This document shows, piece by piece, positions 49,406 to 60,387 of a DNA stretch of 64,000 nt; within the stretch, counting starts at the first letter, position 1, and the number at the start of each line of letters is the position of its first letter. The notes below the pieces were generated by a model. That model saw only the letters and a list, made by a program, of their open reading frames with translations, was not told the origin of the DNA and did not search any database. The position numbers were made by a program, and so were the translations under genes. The DNA is from Paraescarpia echinospica (lineage: Eukaryota > Annelida > Polychaeta > Sabellida > Siboglinidae): contig CM034543.1 in the NCBI GenBank assembly GCA_020002185.1, positions 6,471,656 through 6,535,655 on the forward strand, read 5' to 3'.

Positions 49406-49795
49406 TGATTAACGGGGCACTGTATAGATTGCGCTATTCCAAGGCAGAAGTATTTTGTCCACCGACTCTTGGCGTCTGCGGCTATTTATAGAACAGTGTG
49501 GTGCAGGTGATATGTTTGCCGTCGTTAATTCTCGGGAATACAAGACAAGCGCTGCATCTAGTGATTGTGTTGTTGATAAGGATTTATTGATTTAGTGTTG
49601 TTAGTTTGCAACAGTATATGCTATAAATAAATCCAACACAATCACTAAATTCAACGCACACTTGTTTTGTGTCCCCGAAAACTAACGACGGCAAACATAT
49701 CGCCTGCACGAGACTGGGGCCGGTGTCATGAAGCGTAATCTATCAAATAGAATAATGGAATAGCGCAATCTATACAAGGCCCCATTAACGATATC
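49406..49795. mobile_element. foldback (long inverted repeat) element, about 390 bp
   Basis: The left half mirrors the right half: GTATAGATTGCGCTATTCC (about 49423) against GGAATAGCGCAATCTATAC (about 49758); GTGCAGGTGATATGTTTGCC (about 49502) against the reverse complement near 49689-49708; GTGATTGTGTTG against CAACACAATCAC near the centre. Outer edges read TTAACGGGGC and GGCCCCATTAACG. No reading frame is present. It is flanked by the direct repeats at 48321 and 49893. Confidence 0.85.
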
Positions 49796-49892
49796 GTGTC
49801 AGCCTTTTTCGAAAACGCGTTATTTTGTGTTATTAAAAGGTCTTAGATCGGGTACTCCAAACAGCCCAATCTTGGGCTAACGCAGGAGTACG

Positions 49893-50072
49893 CGATGTGA
49901 TTCATGGCCGTCACACGGCCGTTCTATTGAGCCGGGGGGCGGAAGGTAAACACCATAAGACGCAGGCAAACAGAATACCTCGCCAGGTCACAATTACAAC
50001 GTCCTGCTTTGTCCAGTTGTAAACTAATGAAGAAATGTCGAGCGTCGTATTGTCACTGACGCGACGTTGATA
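49893..50072 (+). repeat. dispersed direct repeat, copy 2
   Basis: Second copy of the 48321 repeat, with a deletion after CCGTCACA. Confidence 0.85.
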
Positions 50073-50592
50073 CAAGGTACAAATGCTGATCGCTATTTAT
50101 TGTAAAATCGTGTCACGTAATATAAACTGTAATATATTCTAATATCGGTTAAATATGTGTATTGAACCACTACACTATGTTGCCTATAGCTTAACCGTTA
50201 CATGTTGTCTGCGAGCAACGTTCTCATGATAGTCTGACCGAAACATTCCATTTAACAAAATATTTGGGCGATGTTAAATCAAAGGCCTACTGAGAACTCT
50301 TAACGGATCTGTGGTAAGACTAGACTATATCTTACACTGTAGTTATGATCTTGCTATAACGCCGATCAAACTGTGTACGTTTACTGCCTGTTTTGTGAAA
50401 CGTGTTACCAAGTTTATAATGTTGTATGATACCGACGAGCAAGGTTAAAATATACGGCACAGTTGTTGGACACACAATGTTGACACAAGCGACAGGTGCT
50501 TCTGTGGTCCGCCGCGTGAGAATCGCCACGCCGTCTTGTTCGTTCTGTGTTCGCGGGTAAACAAATAAGGTCATGGCAGTAGCAACGCCCGG

Positions 50593-51100
50593 TGTGATGT
50601 TCTAAATAGACCCCGTTGTATATGGACCGGGGTCCATTTACCACTGTGTGATGTTGTAAATGGACCCCGTTGTATATGGACCGGGGGTCCATTTACTCGA
50701 TGTGATGTTGTAAATGGACCCCGTTGCATATGGTCCGGAGTCCATTTACCACGGTGTGGAAAATGGACCTCCCCTGTCAAAAATAGTTTTCGATGTGTTT
50801 GGTGAGTTAGAAGTGGTATAATAATTAAAAAAAAATTCGCAATGTGTCCAAACCTTACTGGTATAAATCAACAATGGCTATTTTAGTATATATTTACAGT
50901 TATTAACATTGTTTTTGACATTTTGTTTGTACAATCTAGTCTTTCAGAATAGTAATTTTATAATGTCTAGACATTAGTAAACAAGTCTATATTTTTTTAA
51001 TCACTGATCACATAAACAGTTCCATTTTCACAGGAGGGTCCATATGTCACGCCGTTCTAAATGGACCCACGGTCCATTTATTACGGGGGTCCATTTAAAT
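50593..51100 (+). mobile_element. 54-bp-repeat element, copy A
   Basis: Opens with three 54-bp units (starts at 50593, 50647 and 50701), each with the dyad AAATGGACC ... GGTCCATTT. A body follows (GAAAATGGACCTCC, TGTGTCCAAACCTTACTGG, TATAAATCAACAATGGC, TCTAGACATTAGTAAA, AAACAGTTCCATTTTCACA), then a terminus rich in GGTCCATTTA. The same parts occur in the same order at 62111-62843. The many GGTCCATTT/AAATGGACC motifs give both ends inverted-repeat character. No protein is encoded, so it is a nonautonomous element of unknown class. Confidence 0.85.
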
Positions 51101-51104
51101 TTCT

Positions 51105-51255
51105 GGTAGGCTGCTCGTGTCGTTGTGGTCGTGTGCCCGTGTGCCCGTGTGTCCATGTGTTTTTGTGTCCGTGTGTCAGGGTGTCCGGTTATCCGGGTGT
51201 CCAGGTGTAAGGGTGTCCGGTCGTTCGGGAGACCGGGTGTCCAATTAGCCACGTG
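51105..51255. repeat. degenerate 8-10-bp GTGTCCG repeat
   Basis: Repeated GTGTGCCC, GTGTCCG and GGGTGTCC phrases directly after element A, with no fixed unit length. Confidence 0.7.
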
Positions 51256-53530
51256 TCCGCGCCACAGCGCTGTCGACGGCTGTGCAGGGTTTCACTAACA
51301 AATGTGCACCTTAGAAATATGACATTATGATTTATTCTCATGTTTTTAAACAACGCATTTACGTCCACGTTCACTTCTGTCAATGATTCAGAGACGGTCC
51401 ATTTTTTTATGATTAATTGCATAACGAAACCGTGTTCATTTTAAATACAGAAAGCTATTACCCATTAGATGTAACGCAACACGTTAATTAATAATTGTTT
51501 TGGTGATACGACACGACTCGTGTTGATGCGTAGATACAACGCGTGCTTTTGACGTGGAGTGGTTGTCAACATATCTTAAGGAGTCGACAAAAACATTGAC
51601 GACAATTCCTCTGCAGTGACTGTTGATGGACTATGGTGATTGATTTTTATAACATTTGCACAAACCTCCAAACTATTATTTTCATTATACGATTGCCGCC
51701 AGTAGGACATAAATATATCAATGGAAGCTAAACGTGGATCACTATGCATAGACACAAACCGTCAACATGTCCCACGAAACGCTGCATTAACAACAGCTAT
51801 GACCTAAATATGTCACATCTAACAGCGCGTTAAATATAAAACGCTCTACGCGACAAAAAAACATGTAGGACGATTCGTGCACCTCTCGAACATTCGCGGA
51901 CTCACAGCCGAACAGGAAGGTAAAGATTGCCATCGTGACGCATCTGCGAGATAATACTACTAATATTATATTGTTATCTCATTGCGCATATCGGACGAAG
52001 TAGTCGATGTGTTGATTTAACAGTCCATCCGTCGTTTGTCTCCGGGTTACAATAATACACTCATACCCGGATGCCCGGATACTCGGATACACGAACAACC
52101 CAATACCCGGACACCAACCCGCTAAACAACGAACCCATGCAGGACCTCTGTTGATGTTCGTTACCAGAAGGCTTCTGTACGGGAAGATATTCTATTACAA
52201 GTCCGGGTGTCGATGAAACAACACCATGCAAGCCCGGCCGTGAAGGACGTAGTGTGTTCCGTGTTATTCATGATTACGTGTCGGTTATAATATATTTCAC
52301 GTGCAAGAGGGTGGCTAGTAGCTCTATTTCTGATTATTACACACATTCAAGCTTTTACATACTCACTTATTAAGTGATATTTATATGGGTCAAAATAAAG
52401 GAACGTCATCTCTCTTCGTCTGTCTGTCTGTCTATATATCCGTGTATCTGTCTGTTTTCGGCGCAGTGTGAAATAACTGAACAGTGTTTCTTATCAGCGC
52501 ATATATCTCTATTTTGTAGAATTACATGGGCATTGTTCTGGACGGTTGCGTAACTATTTGGTTTAGTTTCCTTATGCATACATGTTCCCTCAACGGCACA
52601 GCAGCACGGAATACGTGGTTCAGTCAAAAACGAATGTAATTCTAGGGTGACAATAACAAATATATCACAGTTGCCAGACTTGTCCGAATTATATATTCAA
52701 AGCCATCGGTATATGCCAAGTGTCGTCTGATATTGTGCTGGTATATCCCTTTGGACAAGACGCTCCTACAGCGCTACTCCACCATCAGAGCAGGTTTTGG
52801 CAGCAGCTAACGTAGGACCCGTATACGTTGTTGTAAATCGAGAGCAATTTATTCTGTGAAGCCATTATATGCTTTTTTCATTTCGTCGTGTGGGATCTTT
52901 CACTCCATTTGCATAAACACCGCGCAGAAGGGAACAACAGCTGTTAGCGTCTCACTTGAAAGCTATGTCGCCTGATAAAAAACCCTATTTGGAATAACCT
53001 ACACATTTGAAGAAGAAACAAACGTGTTTATTTTGGCGGCGCCTTACCGCTGGCCCTAGCGGCTACAAGTACGTGTGCGATAAGATGAAATGGATTAAGG
53101 TATGCGGTCCAGACATTCAAGGCATAACAATCGCCAAATCTGTTTTGGCGATTTTCTTGGTTAACTTTACCAACAATTGCGCAATATCGCTACCATGATC
53201 GCCAGTTGGAAACTAATTAGCGACACACGGCTTAACGGCTACCGCGAGACTATACGAGAACACGCGTGATCTGGTTATCATACTACATTTGAGTTTTTCC
53301 TAATTGATCTCAGTAACGATTTGCATGATTGTGGCCATGGACAAGTTTTAACGTCGTGACATACTGAATCATTTGGTTATGATCACCTACCTCCAACTCT
53401 TTAGAAATTATTTAACCCTCAACGTTGACAGTTTGTGACAAATCCTATCTGTATTCCCGGATCATCACCTTCAAAATACCTACGTATTTTCTAATGTGCA
53501 ACATCTCATTGCCAACAATTACTGGTTGCC
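51256..53530. other. no gene; one weak promoter/first-exon candidate
   Basis: TATAAAAC at 51835 is followed about 80 bp later by a good donor, GGAAG|GTAAAG, at about 51918, the layout of a short noncoding first exon; no second exon was found. A degenerate CCCGGATAC repeat is at about 52065-52125. Confidence 0.25.
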
Positions 53531-54086
53531 TTGGTAGATGACAGTCGCGATAGTAATATTTACCAAATGTTACAAAACACACAGCATCGTTACATACACA
53601 CCACAACTCACTCGCAGATACTCGTTGTTTGTTCAAAATGACGAAGGTCGGAGAGAATGTGAAGTTCACGTCCACCGATAGGCCCTAGTCGTTATAGTGT
53701 GGAAATAATATTCGTATTGCTATGCTATTGGCACGAGGGTAGACATATGCATTATTGTGTCAGTGTCTACTTCATGTTGCCAAGTCCATGACTCAGGGGC
53801 CGTTTTCCCGAAGTATTTGTCACACGCGCGTGGTACCTGCGATTGTTACGTTACGTGTTCCGTATTACGCGCCCGTTACGTTTTACGTTCCGAACAACTG
53901 ATTTACCCTAGCAAATGTGAGAATCCTTATATACATATATGGGATATTTTGAATTGATATAGGTATTACGTCCTATTCTAGGAATCGTAGATTAATCTCT
54001 GAAAGTTTGGCGTTCGAGGATTAAGCCTTCTAAGAGGAAAACGTTAACCTACCAGCATACGCTAGGTCAATTATACGTAGATGCTA
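53531..54086 (-). repeat. right arm of the long inverted repeat
   Basis: Reverse-complementary partner of 42387-42908; see that entry for landmarks. It is about 35 bp longer through small insertions. Confidence 0.85.
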
Positions 54087-54430
54087 AGATGTAGTGGCAC
54101 AACAGATTATAGAAAAAGTTAAAGAAAAACATTCCCAAGGCAGGCATGCTCCATCCCCTCAATACGCAACTGAACTTGCGCGAGTTAAGCACTACATTCG
54201 TGAAACATTTCCGTGAATATGGTTTTGATATCTACCATCGTTTTGCCCGTTCAGACCCTACTGCTTGCTTGCCGTTGTGTCGCACGACATGACATGTGTG
54301 GCAATGACTTCGATATTTTACGGACAGCTGAAGGGCACTGATAGTGACTATAGCGTTCACGTCGACTTGTTGGTTTAAGAGTAAATAAACAAAGAACGGT
54401 TAATGACTTGACGTCATCTAGGCTTATAAA

Positions 54431-54716
54431 AGTAAAGGTATGTATTTATACGGCGCAAAATCCAGTCCAGAACGCCATCTAAACTTCTCTGGGAAGCATT
54501 CAGTCACGATGCAATTAATGCATGAAGGTTATTCGAACGCAACTATCCACCACTGTTTATAGCTAGGTACACATTCACCCAGCTGAATGAACTGGAGTAA
54601 CGTAGAGTGAAATAAATTGTTCAGGTTTCGACACGGCAACACAGGACTTGAACCTTGACGGAAAGTACGATGCTTTAGCACTGCGGCTTCGCCACTGCGC
54701 TTCCATTGTGCCGCTT
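54431..54716 (-). mobile_element. tRNA-derived SINE, copy 4, minus strand, diverged
   Basis: Read on the minus strand: a head with GCGCAGTGGCGAAGCC and a decayed box B (AGGTTCAAGTCC), GTGTCGAAACC, then the body blocks TCCAGTTCATTCAGCTGG, AGCTATAAACAGTGGTGG and ATGCTTCCCAGAGAAG, and the 3' end CTGGATTTTGCGCCGTATAA. This is the oldest-looking of the four copies. Confidence 0.8.
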
Positions 54717-55984
54717 ACAATGTGGACCTTCAGACGAAGACACCCGTACATTTCAAGTCACCTTGCATTAATGCTACGCTGCAATAACTTTGTATGTATT
54801 TAATCAAATAATTATGTTTTTCAGCCTATATTATTTTAGCGTGACAAACTCCATCATTTACATTTTCTGTTTCGTGTTAGTGTATAATATTTATAACCTA
54901 CTTGTCTCGTGCAGTGTATACGTTGTATTACGTAAGTGGTGAAGAGTGTACACGCATCGTACAGTCGTAATGTGTTAACGGAGAAGTGTATGTTTACACG
55001 TATTGTGTAAGAAGGGTGTATGTCGATATAAATATTGTCAATGTTTCGATATCTGCCCCGTTTACACAATGCGTGTGATAGTCACATTTTTGTAAGATTG
55101 TGATCATCAACAATTATAAAATGTCGTCACAAGACTGACATACACACACACACACACACACAATGCACGTAAGCATTATGTAAACTGAGTAGGCCCAAGT
55201 GTAGGCCCTAATAAAAACCCAATGTACTCTACAGTTGACCCGGCTTAATAGAATCCCAGACAACACCAGCAGTTAGTAGAACCAATGACTGGGGCACGGA
55301 ATCATTCTCTATTTCCACTAAAACATGCCGTTTAACGAGATAATATCAACGATTGCTTTACGTCTCAGATTCTGTTACATCGTTCAGTATTTTTCTATTT
55401 CCACAATTCATACAAATTGTAACTAAATTAATTAATAACTCAAACTGTCATCGTGTCCAACAAGCTTGCCTCAATTAAGCACATTTCCAGCTATCAACAG
55501 TAATCTAAACTTCGAAACTTGACCGTTTGTTTGTTTGTGAATATGAACTGATGAAAATCCCACGCTCACAAATAACATTACACGTGCATGCTTGTATACG
55601 CAAAGACACAGAAACTGAAGTCAAACAGTCACGTATACCTGCTTCCGGCGTGGTTTACGTGGACAAGTGAAGATCATCAAATTCGCAACAATATTTGGTT
55701 GCATTTTGTGTATCATATTTGCGGTCGAATGGCCATCATGCCCAGCTTCGGTAAACATAATCAATCAAGACGAAAGATTATGTTATGATTGCAACAGTTC
55801 AACGTTATACTGTATCCAGTCCGGGAAACAATAATCGCGATCTTATCGGATACTACATCAATGTATAAGTAATATAATATATCATACCATTTCTTTGAGA
55901 CAGTCGTACGGTGTGTATATCGCCTTGTGAAAACCAGATGGGAAGAAGCACCCACGAACGAACAAAAGCACATATTCACGCACG
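54717..55984. other. no gene; short CA run
   Basis: (CA)n at 55142-55162. No recognisable open frame or motif. Confidence 0.4.
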
Positions 55985-56190
55985 GAAACACGCATGCACG
56001 CACGTCCCCCCCCACACACACATATAGATACACATACGCACACATACACCAGATACACACGATACACACACACACGCCCACACATACGCACACATATGCA
56101 CGCGCGCGCGCGCGTGCGCTCACGCACACACACACACGCGCGCGCGCACACATACACACATACGCGCGAGCGCGCACGCACACACACCAC
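55985..56190. repeat. CA / CG / ATACACA compound microsatellite
   Basis: CACACG, CGCGCG and ATACACAC units with a fairly pure CG-CA core at about 56098-56150. Confidence 0.9.
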
Positions 56191-56272
56191 ACTGTTTGGT
56201 CGTCCTTTCGGAACAACTTTACACACGCAAGATGTTGAAATGCGTTGTCGTCAACACGCCTACTATAGTCTA

Positions 56273-56458
56273 CTAATGGGGTTAGGACACTGATAGTTTT
56301 CCCATTGGCGACCATGTTAACGTTTTGTCTGATTGTAAGAAAACGTGACCTAGAAAATGTATTAAACTTCTCACCTGCCGTTGTCATCATCTCATTGACA
56401 TGCTGGTCGAGTTTAGTCAAAATCTAATATTTCTAGCTCTTACAAAATGCCTGTATGT
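56273..56458 (+). repeat. dispersed repeat, copy 2 (partner at 22425)
   Basis: Same blocks and order as the copy at 22425-22610. Here the CA microsatellite lies upstream, whereas in the other copy it lies downstream. Confidence 0.8.
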
Positions 56459-57189
56459 ATGACACCCGTCAATATTTACAAATGGATGCAGGCAGTAATC
56501 CGGCTAAAGTGTCAACTAGCCAAATTGCTGCCAAATACCCTTCCGTTTAGTAAAATCAGCTAAAAAGATACATTTTACTGTCAACAGCTTCTACAATCAC
56601 ATCTAGAAATCTGACTACTCAAATGCACTTATGTCAGAGCAAGTGAATATTATAAAAAGTCATTTCTCAAAAATATACTGCACTTTTTTTCGCCTGTAAC
56701 CAAGCAGGAAGTCTAACAGTGTCCTGACCCCTAATGACGAATGTTTCTATAAGATCTTGACAAATGCTGACATCCCGCCAGTAAACAACCGCATCTTGTC
56801 GCGTCATTAATGACCGGCCCAGAGGAAGACACCGGACTGACGTCACGAAAGTAACGCTGTGGATGCCTGTGTACTTGGTGTACTCTGCGTATTCAGCGTC
56901 CTCATGCTCTTTGGAGCAGAGGTAATTAACCTGCATGGGGTAAATCTGTCTTTTTCCGGGAGTAAAATGATTTGTTCTAATATAATAATAATTTATAATA
57001 TTATAGCGCCCGAATCAATTTATTATAGTGTTATCCCCTTCATTTTTATGGACGGTCGCAGTATTGTTGTATGTTCGAACTAAGAGAAGAAAATTAATGA
57101 TCATGTTCCTGGCCGGCCGGGGAGAACCGCCGCAGACTACGACTTTCATGGTACTATGTCGGACCAAAAGGCCTTACGTCCGTCGTTCG
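56459..57189. other. no gene recognised
   Basis: Unique-looking sequence; the short frames at 56859-57219 have no recognised domain. Confidence 0.35.
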
Positions 57190-57459
57190 AAAGTTGGACT
57201 GTCTTGCACATCTGTTTGACGAGATCAATCAGCTGAATCTCTCACTAGATAGGGAATGCGACGTGCATCATCACGGTTCAAGACAAGGACGCGAGCTCCA
57301 GTTTTACCAATGTACAGTTCTGGCCGATGATGCCTCGTGTGTTTCAAATTGTCAATTTTACCGGGTATTTGAATGGACGACGAAAAGTGTCCTTTGCTGA
57401 TGATATCACGGGGTACATTCACAAAGAAGATTCCATCATTGGCCATGTCCCTTGTGTAT
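57190..57459 (+). pseudogene. possible hAT (ZBED5/GTF2IRD2-type) transposase remnant
   Basis: The frame LDCLAHLFDEINQLNLSL (about 57193-57246) resembles the 'LAYLADIF..NxLNLxLQG' block of transposases related to ZBED5 and GTF2IRD2. After a frame change, CIITVQDKDASSSFTNVQFW (about 57263-57325) resembles the following 'I.....KI.AF..KL..W' block. A third open piece ends at about 57459. Two neighbouring blocks in the right order, in shifted frames, suggest a dead copy. The resemblance is from memory and needs alignment. Confidence 0.35.
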
Positions 57460-57561
57460 AGCACCGTGAGAAGATTGCATGGATTGTGATACCTTCTTCA
57501 GTGGAAGAAGACGCTGTCAAAGACGATGGTTTGACGACGAAAGAACGAGTTCCTTGGCTTG

Positions 57562-57778
57562 CAGGTGGGTGACAATACGGCAGGTGGGTGATAATACGGC
57601 AGGTGGGTGATAATACGGCAGGTGGGTGACAATACGGCAGGTGGGTGACAAGACCTCAGGTGGGTGACAAGACGGCAGGTGGGTGACAAGACGGCAGGTG
57701 AGTGACAAGACGGCAGGTGGGTGACAAGACGTCAGGTGGGTGACAAGAAGGCAGGTGGGTGATAAGACGGCAGGTTGT
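57562..57778. repeat. 19-bp minisatellite, 11 copies plus a partial
   Basis: Unit GCAGGTGGGTGACAAGACG. Every unit contains CAGGTGGGT and one has CAGGTGAGT, a near-perfect 5' splice-site consensus. The minus strand reads as a His/Pro-rich frame with no stops; a repeat artefact. Confidence 0.95.
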
Positions 57779-57789
57779 TTTCCCATAGT

Positions 57790-60187
57790 CGAATCGTCCG
57801 ACTTACTTCTAGCCTTGGTACCAAAGGGAATATTAAAAACTAGGGAGGGCATAATAATAATATATTGCTATAGTGTCGAAATCTCGAAGAAAACGTATCC
57901 AAGGCGCAACAAACCAGGTCCGTTAGAGTCGTTGTGCGAATCATCGTCAGAGCGAGGGACTAACGAACATTTAAGGTGGACATGCAATTTTGAAGAAGCA
58001 ATTGAATGTTTGCGTATAATATACATGGGTAGTTATAATTTAAATGACGTTAATGTTAAGAGGCGTTCGTTCAAGATTTTGGTTGAAGCTATATGAATGA
58101 TCACTTAATTTTGGCAGAAAGGTATTTTGTCGACGTGAACACACTGAGATTGGCCGCCAGACGGAGGTGCGATCGCCGGACTGGACGCGTCGTCTTCATA
58201 GCGCTACATCATTAATCACCCCCCCCCTAGACCCTGTCCTATCGTGTTCTATATATGTATATGGCTGTCTTTCAACACGTCAGGCCCATTTTTACATTTG
58301 GCGTGAACATGGCCATGTCTGCCCTCTAACTAATTGTCTGGCTGGTTCTAACACAGCATGTAAACCTAGCATAAATAAAAGTCGGTAATTTAACGTCGTT
58401 TCGAATTTTAATAAATTAACGAATCCATACATTTACAACATTGCATCGACGATCAAACGTGGAACAAACACAAACACATACATCACGTATGACTAGCTGT
58501 CAGATGTTAAATTAAGAAAATAATTATGTTTGACGTGGTCAAAGTTGGTGACGTCACACACAGTGACGTCAGCCTCACTATCACGCAGCTAATCTTGGTT
58601 TCAGTTGTCATTCACACATAAGCCCAAATCACGACAACGGTCGTGACCGGAACGTAGTACGCGGTTTATCCGGCGACAGTCACGATATAACAATCAATTT
58701 AAATTTGCCGCGTAAAATACTACAACGACTTGCGTATTTACAGATGTCGTAAGTAATATGGGTGTTATCACTCGATTTGTCTGAACACCGTTGGTAATGT
58801 CATGCGTACGACAACTACAAAGCACCGTTTCTCGTTGTCACCACTCCGGGTAACATAAATATAAACAGATGTATAGGAAACTTAAAGCATTCGCCTTCTC
58901 GCGAATGCGGGCAGTATAAAGGCACTTGCAATAATGGAGGGTCGTGCCCAACAGTAGCCACTACTACCTGAGCTTGTCTCGGCAACATGACACACTGCAC
59001 AGGTAATGCAATAATTTCTTGCCAACGTTACGAATGTGCCATTTTACTAGAATGACAGCAAAAATAGTTCACATCATCCGTTACATTTTACAACAAAATG
59101 TTATAGAAAATGTTCTTGCAAAAATACCTTCTCTATCATATTGACTTCTCGTGTACACGGTATTTATAAGAATAGTCACTTACATTACATTTTATCATCG
59201 GGAAATAAACAAATTAACATATAGCCAATAACAACCAACACGTTGGCTAATATGTCCTCGAACCAAATGTCAAAATTTCTGTTTGCTAACTAACACAGGT
59301 GAAACCACATTTTAATGGTTGCACGATGCAACATCCGTGTACACGATAAATGGAGAGAATGCTCTGTATAAACGTCCTCATCCGATTGTTTCACATTTAA
59401 GAGAACAAAGGTATATACTAACGAACCATCCGCATTACACACGTAACGAAAACTAATCAACAAACTAAACGATTGTCTACAGCACACGTGTTGACGGAAA
59501 TCGTTCTACGCTAGCGCTGCTGTTCGTGAAGATATAAGATCACCAATATACGACTGTTTCCAATCCCTGATAATGCGTCTTCCCCTGAGCGAAACACATT
59601 CACATGTCAAAACTGCCAAACACAACAGTATTCATAATAGGCACTTCAACACAACGACACCCTGCATTCACACAAGAACATCAGAACACCTCATTCTCTC
59701 GTGCGTAGCTTCTATTAGGTGGCCTACGCTCACCGGAATGTAGCTCGTAGAAAAATAGATTGTTGAGATTCTTCAAAGCACACAAGGGCAAATAAGAAAC
59801 ACATATATATATATCGGATGAAATTATATATATATATAAATCATTTCATCCGACACAGCGCTGTCGCCCGATTGTTTGAATTTGGTTCTTGCCGAACAAA
59901 ACAAACATTAATAGCTCCAAGTCGTAATGAAACAGTCACCATTGATCAATGGTCAATCGTCGCATAATAAGACACCATAGTGTCGTCGACAACAGCATGA
60001 GGGTTACGCAACAACGGTGAACACTGATGTGTAACGACACCACTCCGAGTGAGTGGCTGTGATTAACAATCAGGCGACATTGTAGTTGGTCATAGGTCAC
60101 TAGCGTCACGCCTCACGCGATCGGGCGTTCGTTGACCGGACTGTGGCACTGGTAGTGATCGGTCGACCGAATGCAGTCTGTCGTCCA
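57790..60187. other. downstream flank of the KLF gene; no separate gene recognised
   Basis: Probably includes the KLF 3' untranslated region on the minus strand. The nearest polyadenylation-type hexamer noticed is ATTAAA at about 59311-59316 (minus), some 870 bp past the stop. The 118-codon + frame at 57740-58096 starts in the minisatellite and matches no family I know. Confidence 0.35.
59814..59853. other. 11-bp perfect stem hairpin with AU-rich loop
   Basis: TCGGATGAAAT (59814) and ATTTCATCCGA (59843-59853) enclose an 18-base AT loop. It lies about 330 bp past the KLF stop, so it would be in the 3' UTR if transcription extends that far. Confidence 0.6.
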
Positions 60188-60387
60188 TTAATGGCGCTGT
60201 TTGCCCTTAACCGGGTCGTGACGTTTCATATGCAGGGCGAGGTGGTCGGAGCGGGCGAAACTGCGCTCACACACGCGACACGTGAACGGCTTGGCACCTG
60301 TGTGCTTGCGGATGTGACGTGTAAGTTCGTCGGAGCGCGCAAAACACCATGGGCAGTTGATGAAGTGACACTTGTATGGCTTTTCCC
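60188..60387 (-). CDS. KLF exon 3 (last): fingers 2 and 3
   Basis: Follows the acceptor ATTGTTTCAG and completes the split Gly codon (G|GG). Encodes GEKPYKC through the C-terminal tail DPVKGKQRH and TAA at 60188-60190. 200 nt. Confidence 0.95.

Noticed and set aside
55882..56420. Cys/Val/Arg-rich minus-strand frames
   Set aside because: They translate the CA/CG microsatellite; no signal peptide or cysteine framework of a real secreted protein.
57740..58096. 118-codon + frame after the 19-bp array
   Set aside because: Its beginning is minisatellite translation and the remainder resembles no family I can name.
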